Source of the DNA: Phoma sp. XZ068
Taxonomy: Eukaryota > Ascomycota > Dothideomycetes > Pleosporales > Didymellaceae
Assembly: GCA_004835665.1 (NCBI GenBank)
Contig: RBKR01000001.1
Location: forward strand, 2,914,001 to 2,978,000
Reading direction: 5' to 3'
Length of the DNA: 64,000 nucleotides
This document shows positions 51,200-61,358 of the stretch, piece by piece. The notes under the pieces were generated by a model. That model was not told the origin of the DNA, searched no databases, and saw only the letters and a program-made list of their open reading frames with translations. The number at the start of each line of letters is the position of its first letter. The first letter of the stretch is position 1. The position numbers and the translations under genes are program-made.

Positions 51200-54121
51200 A
51201 TGGCTAATGGTTCTCGACCTGGCGGAATGGCATCACTCACTTGGGGGGCACCAGCCAAACAAGCTTCCCGCAACTTGAACAAACGACCTTTGCCACCTGG
51301 TGGGCCGTCGACTGTTTCGAAGCGGCCAAAGGCCAGCCCTTTTCTCTCCGATTCGGGTAGTGAGAGCGAAGGCGACAATGACGAAGATGACGGATTCCAC
51401 TTTGACGGGCACATCAATGTGACACCAAGACGTCCTGAAAGAAAGCCCGATGTTGAGATGTACAGGTCATTTGGCGAAGGCGACGACATTGCAACCCCGA
51501 GAGCAAGCCTACAGCAACTGGTCATGGACAAAATACCTGAAAACCGATCGTCTACCCCAAAAACTGCTACAACACCACATCCCAGCAAACCGTTGAACAA
51601 AGATCGACTGAAGATGCTAATGGCGAAGAAGCAGGGCAGTGCTGCAGCTCAGAGCACAACGCAGAAAGCGCCGCTTTCGATGGCAAAGGCGGGAGCTGAT
51701 CTGCGAAATGGAGCAATGAACGACTCACACACAAACGTATCCATGCAGAAGCAGAAAATGGCTGCAGTGTCCGGAGCACGGCCATCTCAGGGCCTTAAAC
51801 GCACTTATCAGCAGGGCGTGCACTCGCCTCTATCTGGAGGTACGCTTCTCAGCCTCCAAGGAGTTCAAGATATACAGACTACCCAGGACAGAGGATCGAA
51901 AATGCTTCCAAAACTCGCAGATCGACCTTTGAACGAAGATAGCAGATCCTTCCAAGCATATGATAGTCATTCACAGATCACTCGTGCTCCTCATATTGCC
52001 ACCAGTCAATTGTTTGCGCAGCAAACACCAGCTTCACGAACCTCCACGTCTTCTACTTCACGGAAATCAAAACCTACCCAGTCAAATAATGCAGCAACCA
52101 GTAGTCATCGGCACGACATCCTAAACACGCCAAAGGCCGAGCCTCATAAAGTGGTGAAACGGCAAGACAATATCCGTAACAAGCGGCAGAAAGGTCAAGC
52201 TGAGCGAGGACCTGCTAAATCTCTAAAGAGCATGCAGAGACCTGACGTTGGTGCGAGGTATGGCCATACATTAACGGCGAGGAAGACGAGCGGACTAGGA
52301 ATGGAGCCAACGACTACGAGAGATGTATCTGCCGCAACAGGTGCGATGGATTTCCAAACGTCTCATTCGGAACGTCAGATCCCATCTCCTCAAATTTCAC
52401 CAAGAGATCATTCACCCGAAAGTGGTTCTGGCCTTGACTTAGCTCCCAATACCCCCACGAATGTGCATCAGGCAACTGCAATCAATCTTGATCGATCCAC
52501 TCTTAAAACGAGGCCAAATATGGTCAGAAGTACTGTCAGCCAGAGCCCGTCTCTAGTTGTATCAAAGAGCCAACCACAGCCATCTCCAAGTACAGCTATC
52601 GAGCAGGCAGATGGTTCCGTGCTGAGAACAATCGTTCCCACCTATACCACAGCACCAGATGCGACCGAAGCAAGAGATATCGCTTATGGAAGAACTAATA
52701 CAAACACGCCTGATGCATCTAGTCTGAGATCAGTATCTATAGAATCTCAAGCCCGAACAAAAATACCAGTAGCAGTGATGGTCCGTCCAGACCAGGGAAT
52801 CCACACAAAATATCCTCCAACTGGAGTTACTAGCGACTTGCGACTGATGGTGACCCAGTCCTTCGATGCTCAGCCTACCGCAAGTCAAAGACCGCGGTCA
52901 GCAGAACTTCCAGAGCTCACCGAGAGAGCACCACCAAAGCCTGTCGATAGTCCACACGAAGCTTCCACTTCATTTGCGTCATGTTCACTGACAACTTCAA
53001 ACCCTCTGCTGACAACTTCTGAACCGCCAAGTCGACGTTCGAACAATGAACGCGGTCAGTTCAGACCCACTGTCGCGGTGCAATCACCACAAGCTACCTT
53101 AGAGACTTCGTCACCACAGACTTTTGCAGCCTCGAGCACGTTCTTACCGCCAGAAGCACCATCGATCCGACCTCTTTCAACGGTAGCCGTTGAGACTCCG
53201 ACCTTAGCACGTCCAGCAGAGATTACTCTTACATCTTCTATGATTTCGCCTACTGCAGAGCCTTACTTCGAGTACACTGTTCACAAAACCTTATCTTTCT
53301 CACCCTCAACAGAGATCACAACGGAGGTCTCGGTTCAACCGTTCACATCCCTTGATGCAGCAAACGCGCAGACAGACCAAATTTTCCGGGACGCGAGACA
53401 GCTCTCTGAGATTCTTGGTATGCAGTGTAAAGCAATGAGTACCCGGACTAACGACCAGGGGATGGCAGAATACGAGGGCGAATTCGAGGGCACCGAGGAT
53501 CCAAGCAGGATCATGTCACTGAAGATGTGGGTGGAGCGAAGTGCAGTGGGAGTGCACGCAAATCTCACTCCTTCAGTGAACTCGATGTCGACTTCAATCA
53601 AGAGAACTGTGTACGCGCTCAGGCTGTGGAAGCTCGTCGACGCCGCATCAAGCAACGATTCTGATTCTGGCTCCAAGGCTGACTCTGACTCCGATTCAGA
53701 CGCTGAAGATGAAAACGAGGATGGTGACTGTCACAATAAGAGTTGTATTCAACAGCCACTACGCATTTTTCACCCCTTGCCAAACATTGGAACAGAGATT
53801 TATACTTCGCTGGATGCAGCCAATCGGGCAGCAAAGCGCGCCCAGATTGCTCTTTCGCACGAACAGAACCCCAAGCAACCACTGCAGAAGCAATGGCAGT
53901 TGAAAGACCTGCAAGGACTCAACGCCAAGCTTGAAGTGTTAAGAGGTGAGGTGGATAGTGATGCGGGAGCGGACGATAACAGACCGCCTTCGGCATTTGA
54001 GTATGGAGTAGGAAGGAGGAAAGGGTGTTGGCGGAGCATCTTCAATGGGAGTGGACTTGGGTCTGACAGGTTCGAGTTGCTTGTTTCGCGGGTTGGGTTG
54101 AGTGGGCCGCGGAATCTGTAG
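51200..54121 (+). CDS. Large, mostly disordered hypothetical protein, 973 aa
   Basis: Single exon starting MANGSRPGGMASLTWGAP. The first ~700 residues are Ser/Thr/Pro/Gln-rich, with short basic patches (KRPLPPGG, KSKPTQSNN, NIRNKRQKG) and a Ser-rich acidic cluster (SDSGSESEGDNDEDDGFHFDGH), suggesting a nuclear or chromatin protein. Two related modules sit near the C-terminus: YFEYTVHKTLSF..QPFTSLDAANAQTDQIF at ~690-745, and GTEIYTSLDAANRAAKRAQIAL at ~870-890. They are separated by an Asp/Ser run (SDSGSKADSDSDSDAEDENED). The same YxVxR../LDAAN pattern occurs, as far as I recall, in uncharacterised fungal proteins. No catalytic motif. Function unknown. Confidence 0.82.
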   Translation: MANGSRPGGMASLTWGAPAKQASRNLNKRPLPPGGPSTVSKRPKASPFLSDSGSESEGDNDEDDGFHFDGHINVTPRRPERKPDVEMYRSFGEGDDIATPRASLQQLVMDKIPENRSSTPKTATTPHPSKPLNKDRLKMLMAKKQGSAAAQSTTQKAPLSMAKAGADLRNGAMNDSHTNVSMQKQKMAAVSGARPSQGLKRTYQQGVHSPLSGGTLLSLQGVQDIQTTQDRGSKMLPKLADRPLNEDSRSFQAYDSHSQITRAPHIATSQLFAQQTPASRTSTSSTSRKSKPTQSNNAATSSHRHDILNTPKAEPHKVVKRQDNIRNKRQKGQAERGPAKSLKSMQRPDVGARYGHTLTARKTSGLGMEPTTTRDVSAATGAMDFQTSHSERQIPSPQISPRDHSPESGSGLDLAPNTPTNVHQATAINLDRSTLKTRPNMVRSTVSQSPSLVVSKSQPQPSPSTAIEQADGSVLRTIVPTYTTAPDATEARDIAYGRTNTNTPDASSLRSVSIESQARTKIPVAVMVRPDQGIHTKYPPTGVTSDLRLMVTQSFDAQPTASQRPRSAELPELTERAPPKPVDSPHEASTSFASCSLTTSNPLLTTSEPPSRRSNNERGQFRPTVAVQSPQATLETSSPQTFAASSTFLPPEAPSIRPLSTVAVETPTLARPAEITLTSSMISPTAEPYFEYTVHKTLSFSPSTEITTEVSVQPFTSLDAANAQTDQIFRDARQLSEILGMQCKAMSTRTNDQGMAEYEGEFEGTEDPSRIMSLKMWVERSAVGVHANLTPSVNSMSTSIKRTVYALRLWKLVDAASSNDSDSGSKADSDSDSDAEDENEDGDCHNKSCIQQPLRIFHPLPNIGTEIYTSLDAANRAAKRAQIALSHEQNPKQPLQKQWQLKDLQGLNAKLEVLRGEVDSDAGADDNRPPSAFEYGVGRRKGCWRSIFNGSGLGSDRFELLVSRVGLSGPRNL

Positions 54122-54447
54122 CACACAAGAAGGTGATCGAAAGGGAGACGAGTTGCTTTGGAAAAGTTCAGTAGTACTATAAGAGGGAGGCCACATGATT
54201 CTCATATACAAATCGACTACCATGAAGTAGCGGAATGAATCACATTTCAAATCAATCATGTTCTCTTATACTCAGTATCCAATTGCAAGTAACCATGCCG
54301 AATGGAAACGCTAGTGATAAAAGTGAGAATCTCCCAAGAGCAACAATGTGGAAAATTCAAAAAGAGCAGGCGTGGCAAACAAGGCTTACTAGAAATGTGC
54401 TGTGGAGCGGATGTCGTATGCAGGAGCAAAAACAAGGCCAAAAGAGA

Positions 54448-54519
54448 TAGCTGAGACTGGTTTCGATCCAGTGTCCTCCGGGTTATGAGCCCGGCGCGCT
54501 TCCGCTGCGCCACTCAGCT
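54448..54519 (-). tRNA. tRNA-Met (CAT), initiator-like
   Basis: 72-nt cloverleaf without intron. The acceptor stem AGCTGAG pairs perfectly with CTCAGCT. The anticodon arm CCGGG-CTCATAA-CCCGG gives anticodon CAT (plus-strand positions 54485-54487). The T arm is ACTGG-ATCGAAA-CCAGT. The leading A1 paired with T72, the GGG/CCC base pairs at the anticodon stem, and ATCGAAA instead of TTCGAAT in the T loop are hallmarks of eukaryotic initiator tRNA. No CCA encoded. Confidence 0.93.
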
Positions 54520-54855
54520 TTGTTCTCTGATTGGATGGTATGTTTGTGTTTAGAATAAATATATCCTTATGGCGTAAACAACATAGCTGCGAGTATTGTC
54601 AAGGAGCTTCACATCTGCGTTTCCTGGTGCATTGTAAGCCGTGTAGTCAGATTTTTTTGGGGCGTGTGGGGCATCCATGACTGGTCCCCAATCAGCCTCG
54701 AGGGCAGTGCAACAAGCATCAGAACACCAGATTGGCAACCTTTGTAGGACGATTATTTGGTCACTTCAAAGTGACTGTCGATTGGTATACTGCCGCTGAT
54801 ATCCGTCAAGATCCACCTTTGCATCTTCTCAGCCCTGCCTATCCCGAATTTGTTG
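54520..54855. other. Intergenic, no gene seen
   Basis: 5' flank of the tRNA and 3' flank of VPS17. Nothing else recognised. Confidence 0.5.
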
Positions 54856-56471
54856 CTAAAAAGTCGTCGTCGCCAGTCTGCTTGCAGCATTCTTCGCGTC
54901 GATACGATCATCATCCTCCTCGCCAGCCTTGGTACTTCCTGCTTTGCTTGTTGCGCGCTTCCGTGAGAGCCCACTTTCCTGTCCCTCTTCTTCATCGCCC
55001 TCTGGAAGCGCTGCAGGTATGCTGCCGCTGACACTGCGGTTCAGTCCATCGCCTGGTCGCCGGGGTACGCCGGACCACGCATCACCTTTAGGTCCTTGTG
55101 AGTTTGCAAGCGATGCACGTCGCTGAGCAGGGTGTGCTTCGCGGCCCAGTCGAGAGAGTCCTCCGCTACCGTCGATTGCGCGAATATCCGGGCGGACGGA
55201 TTCGAGGGTTGCGAGGGTGCGACGCTCGGCTTCGATCTCACGGATGACGTATTCTCGGATTGCTTGGCGCATGTCTGCTGCAGTACGGCCAAACCATTTT
55301 CTTTGCTCTTGAAGCAGGTTCGCAGTGACGCGCTGAGCTTTCGAGGTCAGGTACTGCTCGTGGCTACGGGCTTCGTCGAGTTGGGCGATGGCTTCGTCGA
55401 CTTTATCGCGCTTGACGCTGGAGCTGGCCTTTAGTCTGTCGGCGGCAGAGAGTTTGGATTTGGTGGCTGCTTGCGCTTGGAGTAGTTCGCGAAGGAGGAT
55501 ATGGCGGTTCGTGAGGGTTTCTTTAGCGATGAAGGCGTCGCTGCTGTGGTACTGGAGAGGGTCGCCGAGGGTGGTTGCTTCTGCCGTGCCTTGTGCGGCA
55601 TGGAAGTCGCCAGTCGCCTGTATCACCTTGCCCAGCTTCTTGTAGGCGTGGGAAAGTCCAACGTGCGTCTCCTGAGCGTGCATGGCGGCGAATTTGGCGC
55701 CTAGGTCGGACTCAGCAACACCGAGATCTATAGCGCGTTAGCGGTTGCTCTCAACACCCAAGCCATCTGACTTACTCCTCCTGTGTTTGACGACCTTCTC
55801 CACCTTCTGCTCTGCCTCCATTGTGCCCAGGTAGAAAGCCTTCACAATCGGTCGAGCGGCAGCGAGCTCTGGCGTGTCGTCTGGGGGCGGCGCAAACTGC
55901 TTGATGACCTTGCGTCGAACGCCAGTGGCCGGTTGCTTCCTCCGCACGACTGGGCTGTATCCAAAGTCGCTCTCGACAAAGAAGACCATCTCCTCGTCGC
56001 GGATCAGGATTTCGTTGCTGCAGACCACGTTCAGCCATCGCTGAATCGCCGCCTTCAAGCGCACTTCGTCTTCCTCAGTGCCAGCGCCTGCTGATGTTGA
56101 AGCTGGGGGTACGGCGGGCACAATAGCTTCCGGGCATGCGGAGATGAGGTGTTCGCCAAACTTGACGAACTCGCTGTGTACTCGGCGGACGTCGCGGAAC
56201 TGGGTGGTCCTGAACTTTGGCAGATTGGTCTATGGCATTGTCAGTGCTACACAATCGTGTCGATGTTTCCTGTACATACGTATACGTCGAACCGTATTAT
56301 TGGGTCCTTCTTGCCGTTGCGCTCGAGTCCCGTGACCTTCGCCTGGAACTTGTAGTGCTGCTGTTGGCGCTGCGGGCGGGATCCATGGTATCTTTGGGGC
56401 TGCTGGCCTGAATGGGGAGCCTGTTGCTGGGCGTTTGGGTGCTGAGGCAGCTGCGGCGCATCCTGACTAGG

Positions 56472-56502
<31 letters not shown>

Positions 56503-56747
56503 TGTTGAGCGGGGTACGCTTCGCTATTTTCTGTAGAAGCAGTATCGGGGCGGTTCTGTTGGGTGTTGTCGCCCATGTATCCATATTGCTCAGAGTCCTG
56601 GCCGTATGGTGACGCCGGCGGAGGCAGCGGAGACGAGGGGAGGTCGCCGGTGGGCGGCTGTCCAAATGACGTGCGATTGTGCTGCGGCGACGATGCCCAT
56701 GGACTGGAGCCGCCTGGAAAACCATCTTCATTGTTGGAATAATCCAT
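54856..56747 (-). CDS. VPS17: Retromer subunit Vps17, PX-BAR sorting nexin, 597 aa
   Basis: Exons 56747-56280, 56229-55776 and 55727-54856. The N-terminal ~130 residues are Pro/Gln-rich (polyQ from CAG repeats near 56490-56515). The PX domain at ~132-245 contains YKFQAKVTGLERNGKKDPIIRFDVY, TNLPKFRTTQFRDVRRVHSEFVK, and LKAAIQRWLNVVCSNEILIRDE. A linker with RKVIKQFAPPPDDTPELAAARP is characteristic of Vps17. The Vps5/BAR region follows (ESDLGAKFAAMHAQETHVGL, then HSSDAFIAKETLTNRHILLREL and EQYLTSKAQRVTANLLQEQRKW). The tail is low-complexity. Known to pair with Vps5 on endosomes and drive retrograde transport. The short junction RR-NLGVAESDLG supports the last intron. Divergent from the EF-G2 gene with 220 bp between start codons. 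Confidence 0.94.
56490..56515. repeat. Glutamine-coding CTG/GCTG repeat in VPS17
   Basis: Interrupted GCTGCTGCTG-type run on the plus strand, giving the Gln tract in the disordered N-terminus. Likely polymorphic. Confidence 0.6.
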
Positions 56748-56967
56748 GGTGGGAGAGGGCGCAGCTGTATACACCAAGCTGCTGTTGCTAGCTATTGACG
56801 TCGTTTGAGCGTTCCTCGGCCGTGCCTGCTCACCCACATCTTGGCAGTGGGCCTTGCCATCATCGGGCAAGGCGCGACCCTTGACTGCAGCATCAATTCG
56901 GTCATCACGTGCAGCCAACATTTCATCAACCACTGTCTAACCAATACACTTCGGTGCAGGATTTGGT

Positions 56968-59726
56968 ATGTGGGTTGGATGGGCGCGTTGTGCTTGTCGA
57001 GTCGTCCGGCACGATGTGAAAGTGTCACGGAGATTGCTCTCCACCCAGACACCTCAAGCAGACCTGCTGTCGAAGACTACCCGTAACATAGGCATTGTAG
57101 CTCACATTGATGCGGTGAGTGGTTATGCCGATGCATGTAAAGGGGTTTGCTGATGTGTGCACAGGGCAAAACAACGACAACAGAGCGTATGCTCTATTAC
57201 AGTGGCTATACAAGAAGAATAGGAGGTTTGCAAGTTCTTGCGAGTCGCCACTTCAACAATTAACCTTTTGCAGATGTCGATGAAGGATCCACTGTGACCG
57301 ACTTCCTGCCTGCTGAACGAGCTCGTGGAATCACTATCCAGTCCGCAGCAATCACCTTTCATTGGCCACCTCAGGAACCAGGTGCAAAACCTCCTCAGGT
57401 ACCTGCATCCTTTGAGTCCATTTCTCCATCAACATTCCCGCACAACGTAAATCTGATCGACACACCTGGTCACGCCGACTTCACTTTCGAGGTTCTGCGC
57501 TCTCTTCGTGTACTAGATGGAGCCGTTTGCATTCTAGACGGTGTTGCTGGCGTTGAAGCACAGACAGAAAAAGTTTGGACGCAGGCTGGCAACTACCAAA
57601 TCCCCAGGATCATCTTTGTCAACAAGCTTGATCGCGTCGGTGCTGCCTTCTCGAGGACTGTGAAGGAGATTGGCGTCAGGCTCCACGGCTGGCCGGCAAT
57701 CTGCCAGATTCCATGGTGGAAGGGTGGCAATGGCGATTTCGTTGGTGTTGGCGATGTTGTTAATCTTCGAGGTATGCTCTGGCAGTCTGGCGGTGATGGA
57801 AGAGACATCCAGCCCTGTAGTCTTGAGGACCTGGACAAGACCGATGCGAAATTCGCCGACGAGATCAGGAAAGCAAGAGTGGCTCTTGTCGAGATTCTAA
57901 GCGAGCACGATGATATCATGGTCGAGTCTTTCCTCGATCACGACGAAGATCATCTGGCTATACCGGCTCTGCACATCTGGCAGTCCCTTCGACGAGTGAC
58001 ACTGCAGAGCTCACAAGCTGTCATACCTGTCTTTGCCGGTGCTAGCTTCCGCAACATTGGCGTTCAGCCTTTGCTTGACGCAACGGTCGATCTGCTTCCA
58101 TCACCTCTTGAGCGTCCTGATCCAGAGATTAGCATCTCTGGTCAGAGCAGCACGCTATCTACGCTACTTAGTGCATCGGCAAACGCCAAACCTACAAAAC
58201 CAGCGAGGAAGCCACAGCAGTCGAAGCCACAGCAGGCAAAAGATCTGGCGATCCCTGAGGTCAAGAATCTCGCAGCTTGTGCGCTGGCGTTCAAGGTGGT
58301 CAACGATACCAAACGAGGCGTGCTGGTCTATGTCCGCGTGTACTCTGGATCTCTGGACAAGGGCTCAACCCTATACAATACGAATCTAGGGGTCGCAGAA
58401 CGCGCGCCACGCCTGCTTAAGATGTATGCTAACGATGCTGTGGAAGTTGACAGCATTGGACCTGGCCAGATTGGTGTGATCACTGGGCTCAAGCATGCCA
58501 GAACTGGTGACACACTGATTGTTTACAGAGGCCTACAGATGAAAGGCACCCCAGCTGGCGGCCTAAATACCTTACAGCTCAGGCCCATCAATGTTCCACC
58601 TCCAGTTTTCTTCACAAGCATCGAGCCTCAGAGCCTCAGCGAGCAGAAGCACGTTCATGAGAGCCTGGCTATCTTGCTACGAGAGGATCCCAGTCTACAT
58701 CTCTCAATTGATGAGGAGTCAGGACAGACTCATCTCGCGGGTATGGGTGATTTGCACCTCGAGATCGCCCGCGACCGCCTTCTCAACGACTTCAAAGCTA
58801 AGGCACGCATTGGGAAGATCGAGATCGGGTACCGCGAGACTATATCCTCCGCGACATCACCCTACATCTATGAACTAGACAAGCCTATTGCCGGCAAACA
58901 GGCGAAGGCCACGGTTGTCGCCTCCATTGAGCCTAAAGACGACAGCACGATCATCCCTGGCACGCAAGTCGAGACCGAAATTGAAGAGGGTCCCTTTGAG
59001 ACAACTTTTACCCTTCCAGACAACAACACTCTCAGCATCTCCCATCCTGACCTCTCACGCCACGACTCGGCCTCCCACAAAGCACATATCCCACCACACC
59101 TCTCACTCCCAGGCATCCTCCACTCCCTGCAAGCCGGCGCCTTTGCAGCCCTTGCTCGTGGACCGTTCAATGGCTTTCCCGTCGCCAACACACGAGTCCG
59201 CATTGATCTCGATGCTAGCACACAGCTCTTCCCCGATACAACGCCCACTGCTCTCTCCATGGCTACACGCGCAGCCGTGAACGCGAGCCTACGCTCTGCT
59301 ATCGCATCGAGCCCAGCATCACTGATGGAACCCGTAATGAACGTGACAATATTCGTACACGAGTCGTCTCTCGGCGCAGTCGTGCAAGACATCTCCTCTG
59401 CGCGTGGCGGGCAAGTCTTATCACTGGACGGCTCTGACTCCATCGCCACATCGACGTCTACCGAGGACCTGCCGCGCATCGACCCGAATCTGATCTACAC
59501 ACCGCCTGATCCGTTCGCGAGTGGGACGGGCGACGTAGGCAGCGGGCTTGCAGATAGCCAGAGGCAGATTGTGGCCAGGGTGCCATTGAAGGAGATGGTA
59601 GGCTATTTGAACCACCTTCGTGCACTGACAGGAGGACGAGGAACATTCGTCATGTCCGTCGATGGGTTTGAGAAGATGGGCACGCAGAGACAGAAGGAGG
59701 TCTTGGATAGTATGCGAGAGTTTTAG
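56968..59726 (+). CDS. MEF2: Mitochondrial elongation factor G2 / ribosome-releasing factor 2, 886 aa
   Basis: Exons 56968-57114, 57165-57225 and 57274-59726. A basic presequence (MWVGWARCACRVVRHDVKVSRRLL) precedes TRNIGIVAHIDA-GKTTTTERMLYY, the P-loop split by intron 1. Other GTPase motifs are DVDEGSTVTDFLPAERARGIT (switch I), DTPGHADFTFEV (switch II) and NKLDR. Domain II (KRGVLVYVRVYSG), domain III (LAGMGDLHLEI) and domain V (VPLKEMVGYLNHLRALTGGRGTFVM) follow in order. Length and the ribosome-release-factor branch features fit Mef2/RRF2, which splits mitochondrial ribosomes with RRF rather than translocating. A long insert (ITFHWPPQEPGAKPPQVPAS) between switch regions is common in this branch. 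Intron 2 uses a GTTTGC donor. Confidence 0.94.
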
Positions 59727-59989
59727 ATTATTGCAGAGTACGATATGATATGTAGACTGTACAACATGTAAGATACGGTTTGTTACAATAATATCAGGTA
59801 TCAACAAGTCACTCACAAGTGAAAGCGACCACTTGTTTACACTCAACCCGACCCGCATTCACCTTCCCACCCCTCACACACACCTAATCCCCAAAACCCC
59901 CGTGGGAGCCTTTCCCATCTATAAATCTACTCTCACACCAACCGCAGTTCCACAACTCAACACACTTTAACTCCCCCACATACAGCAAG

Positions 59990-60175
59990 ATGACATACCA
60001 CATGCCCGCCTCCCACGGCATCATCCTCGCCCTCGTCCTCATCGCCGCATTCGCAATATTCTTCGCCTGGTGCTTGTACACCTCGTGCTCGCGCGCCGTG
60101 GACGCCGAATTCGTCGTCTTGCAGGAGCAGCAGCGTGCTCCTCCCGCGGCTGCTCCTGCTCCTGCTCCGGTCTAG
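59990..60175 (+). CDS. Small single-span membrane protein, 61 aa
   Basis: Intronless. One hydrophobic segment at ~9-32 (HGIILALVLIAAFAIFFAWCL), then a short cytosolic tail with YTSCSRAVDAEFVVLQEQQR and an Ala-Pro-rich end. The start context AGCAAGATGAC is good. A TATAAAT box at 59920-59926 with a pyrimidine-rich start region supports transcription. No family known. Small membrane proteins of this type are common in fungi, but the function is unknown. It could also be a regulator or a species-restricted gene. Confidence 0.6.
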   Translation: MTYHMPASHGIILALVLIAAFAIFFAWCLYTSCSRAVDAEFVVLQEQQRAPPAAAPAPAPV

Positions 60176-60635
60176 CACAATTACACCAGGCACGTGGAGA
60201 ATAACCTATGAATGATGCAGGGTGGTGCACTATTGGGTAGATGGTAGGATTTTGGTATTGGCGCATGTTCGAGGCTAACGACGATAGTTCCCGAGTCAGT
60301 GTACAACGTACCACCTTCGTGTGGTATACACACGTCGTACGAGTTTGCTTTAATTTGACGACGGGAGTGGCGAGCCGGGTAGACGGCGAGGAGATGTTCT
60401 GGAGGGGTGGACTGGTTGTACAGTGCCGAGGAAGTGCTGCTAGCCTAGGGTTAAAGGAGGGAGACACGTAGGTCACTGGGTATTAGCATAGTGCTTTGGT
60501 GCGCGGTGCGATACTGGGTTGTTTGCTGGATTGTAGCTTAAGTAGGCTTGAGGGAGACTCGGTGGTATGGATATAGTTTTCGGTTTTCCTGCTGTATAGT
60601 CTTCTTTAATTTATCTACGAGCAACTTCTTCTAAT
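60176..60635. other. Intergenic, no gene seen
   Basis: Contains short direct repeats of GTGGTAT and T-rich stretches before the next start. No gene recognised. Confidence 0.5.
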
Positions 60636-61358
60636 ATGTCGACGCCTGCAGTCATCGCCGGCGTTGTCGTTGGTGCTGTGCTTGGTGCCGCCCTGCTCTG
60701 CCTGGCTCTATACTTTGTGCATCGGTACGTGGACTTGCAATGTGAGAAGGTTAATAGATGGTTCGACCGCAACGCCTTGCAGATCCGCAAAGGTGATGTG
60801 GAATCAAGAAGGCACTATTGGAAGACAAGATACAACCAAGAAGAAGGGCTGCGTTCAGCCATGAATAAACCGAGCTTAAGGGGGAGGGGGCGCGGATCTG
60901 TGAATATAGGGACTCGGAACGTCGCGCTGAGGGGAGGGAATGGCGTTGGCAACCGGCACAGTCACGGGGAGTGGACGGGTAGGCGACAGATACAGACTTA
61001 CACGCCGAAGCCAGCACACATAGAAGCCGCCAATGATCGTCGAATGCTCGGGTCGGAGCAACATGGCGCTGCCTATGACCAGGCGTGGACTGCACCAGCA
61101 GTTTTCCGGCAAGCGGTGCCTGGGACTTACTATGCATACATACCGCCACGCCCGGAGGTTACAACGGCCTATGAGCAGTTACCGTATCGTCATCCAGGCT
61201 CATACGATGCATGGTCTGGATTGATAGACCATCGACGAATGAACGGTGGCAGAACTTATCAAGCCGACGAGCACACGAGGCTCGATAAAAATGCGTCAGT
61301 AGCTCGCTCGAAGGCTGAGCAAAACAGACAGAGAAACTTCTCTGCAGCGTGGGCTTGA
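60636..61358 (+). CDS. Small membrane-anchored hypothetical protein, 240 aa
   Basis: Starts MSTPAVIAGVVVGAVLGAAL, followed by LCLALYFVHRYVDLQCEKV: a single N-terminal span with a Gly/Ala packing face. A basic amphipathic segment comes next (NRWFDRNALQIRKGDVESRRHY). The remaining ~180 residues are Arg/Gly/Tyr-rich and likely disordered, with RGRGRGS and NRHSHGEW. The C-terminus is charged. No domain recognised. It lies in tandem with the 61-aa protein, which also has an N-terminal span, but the two share no obvious sequence. Start context AATATGTCGA is plausible. Lineage-restricted origin is possible. Confidence 0.6.
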   Translation: MSTPAVIAGVVVGAVLGAALLCLALYFVHRYVDLQCEKVNRWFDRNALQIRKGDVESRRHYWKTRYNQEEGLRSAMNKPSLRGRGRGSVNIGTRNVALRGGNGVGNRHSHGEWTGRRQIQTYTPKPAHIEAANDRRMLGSEQHGAAYDQAWTAPAVFRQAVPGTYYAYIPPRPEVTTAYEQLPYRHPGSYDAWSGLIDHRRMNGGRTYQADEHTRLDKNASVARSKAEQNRQRNFSAAWA

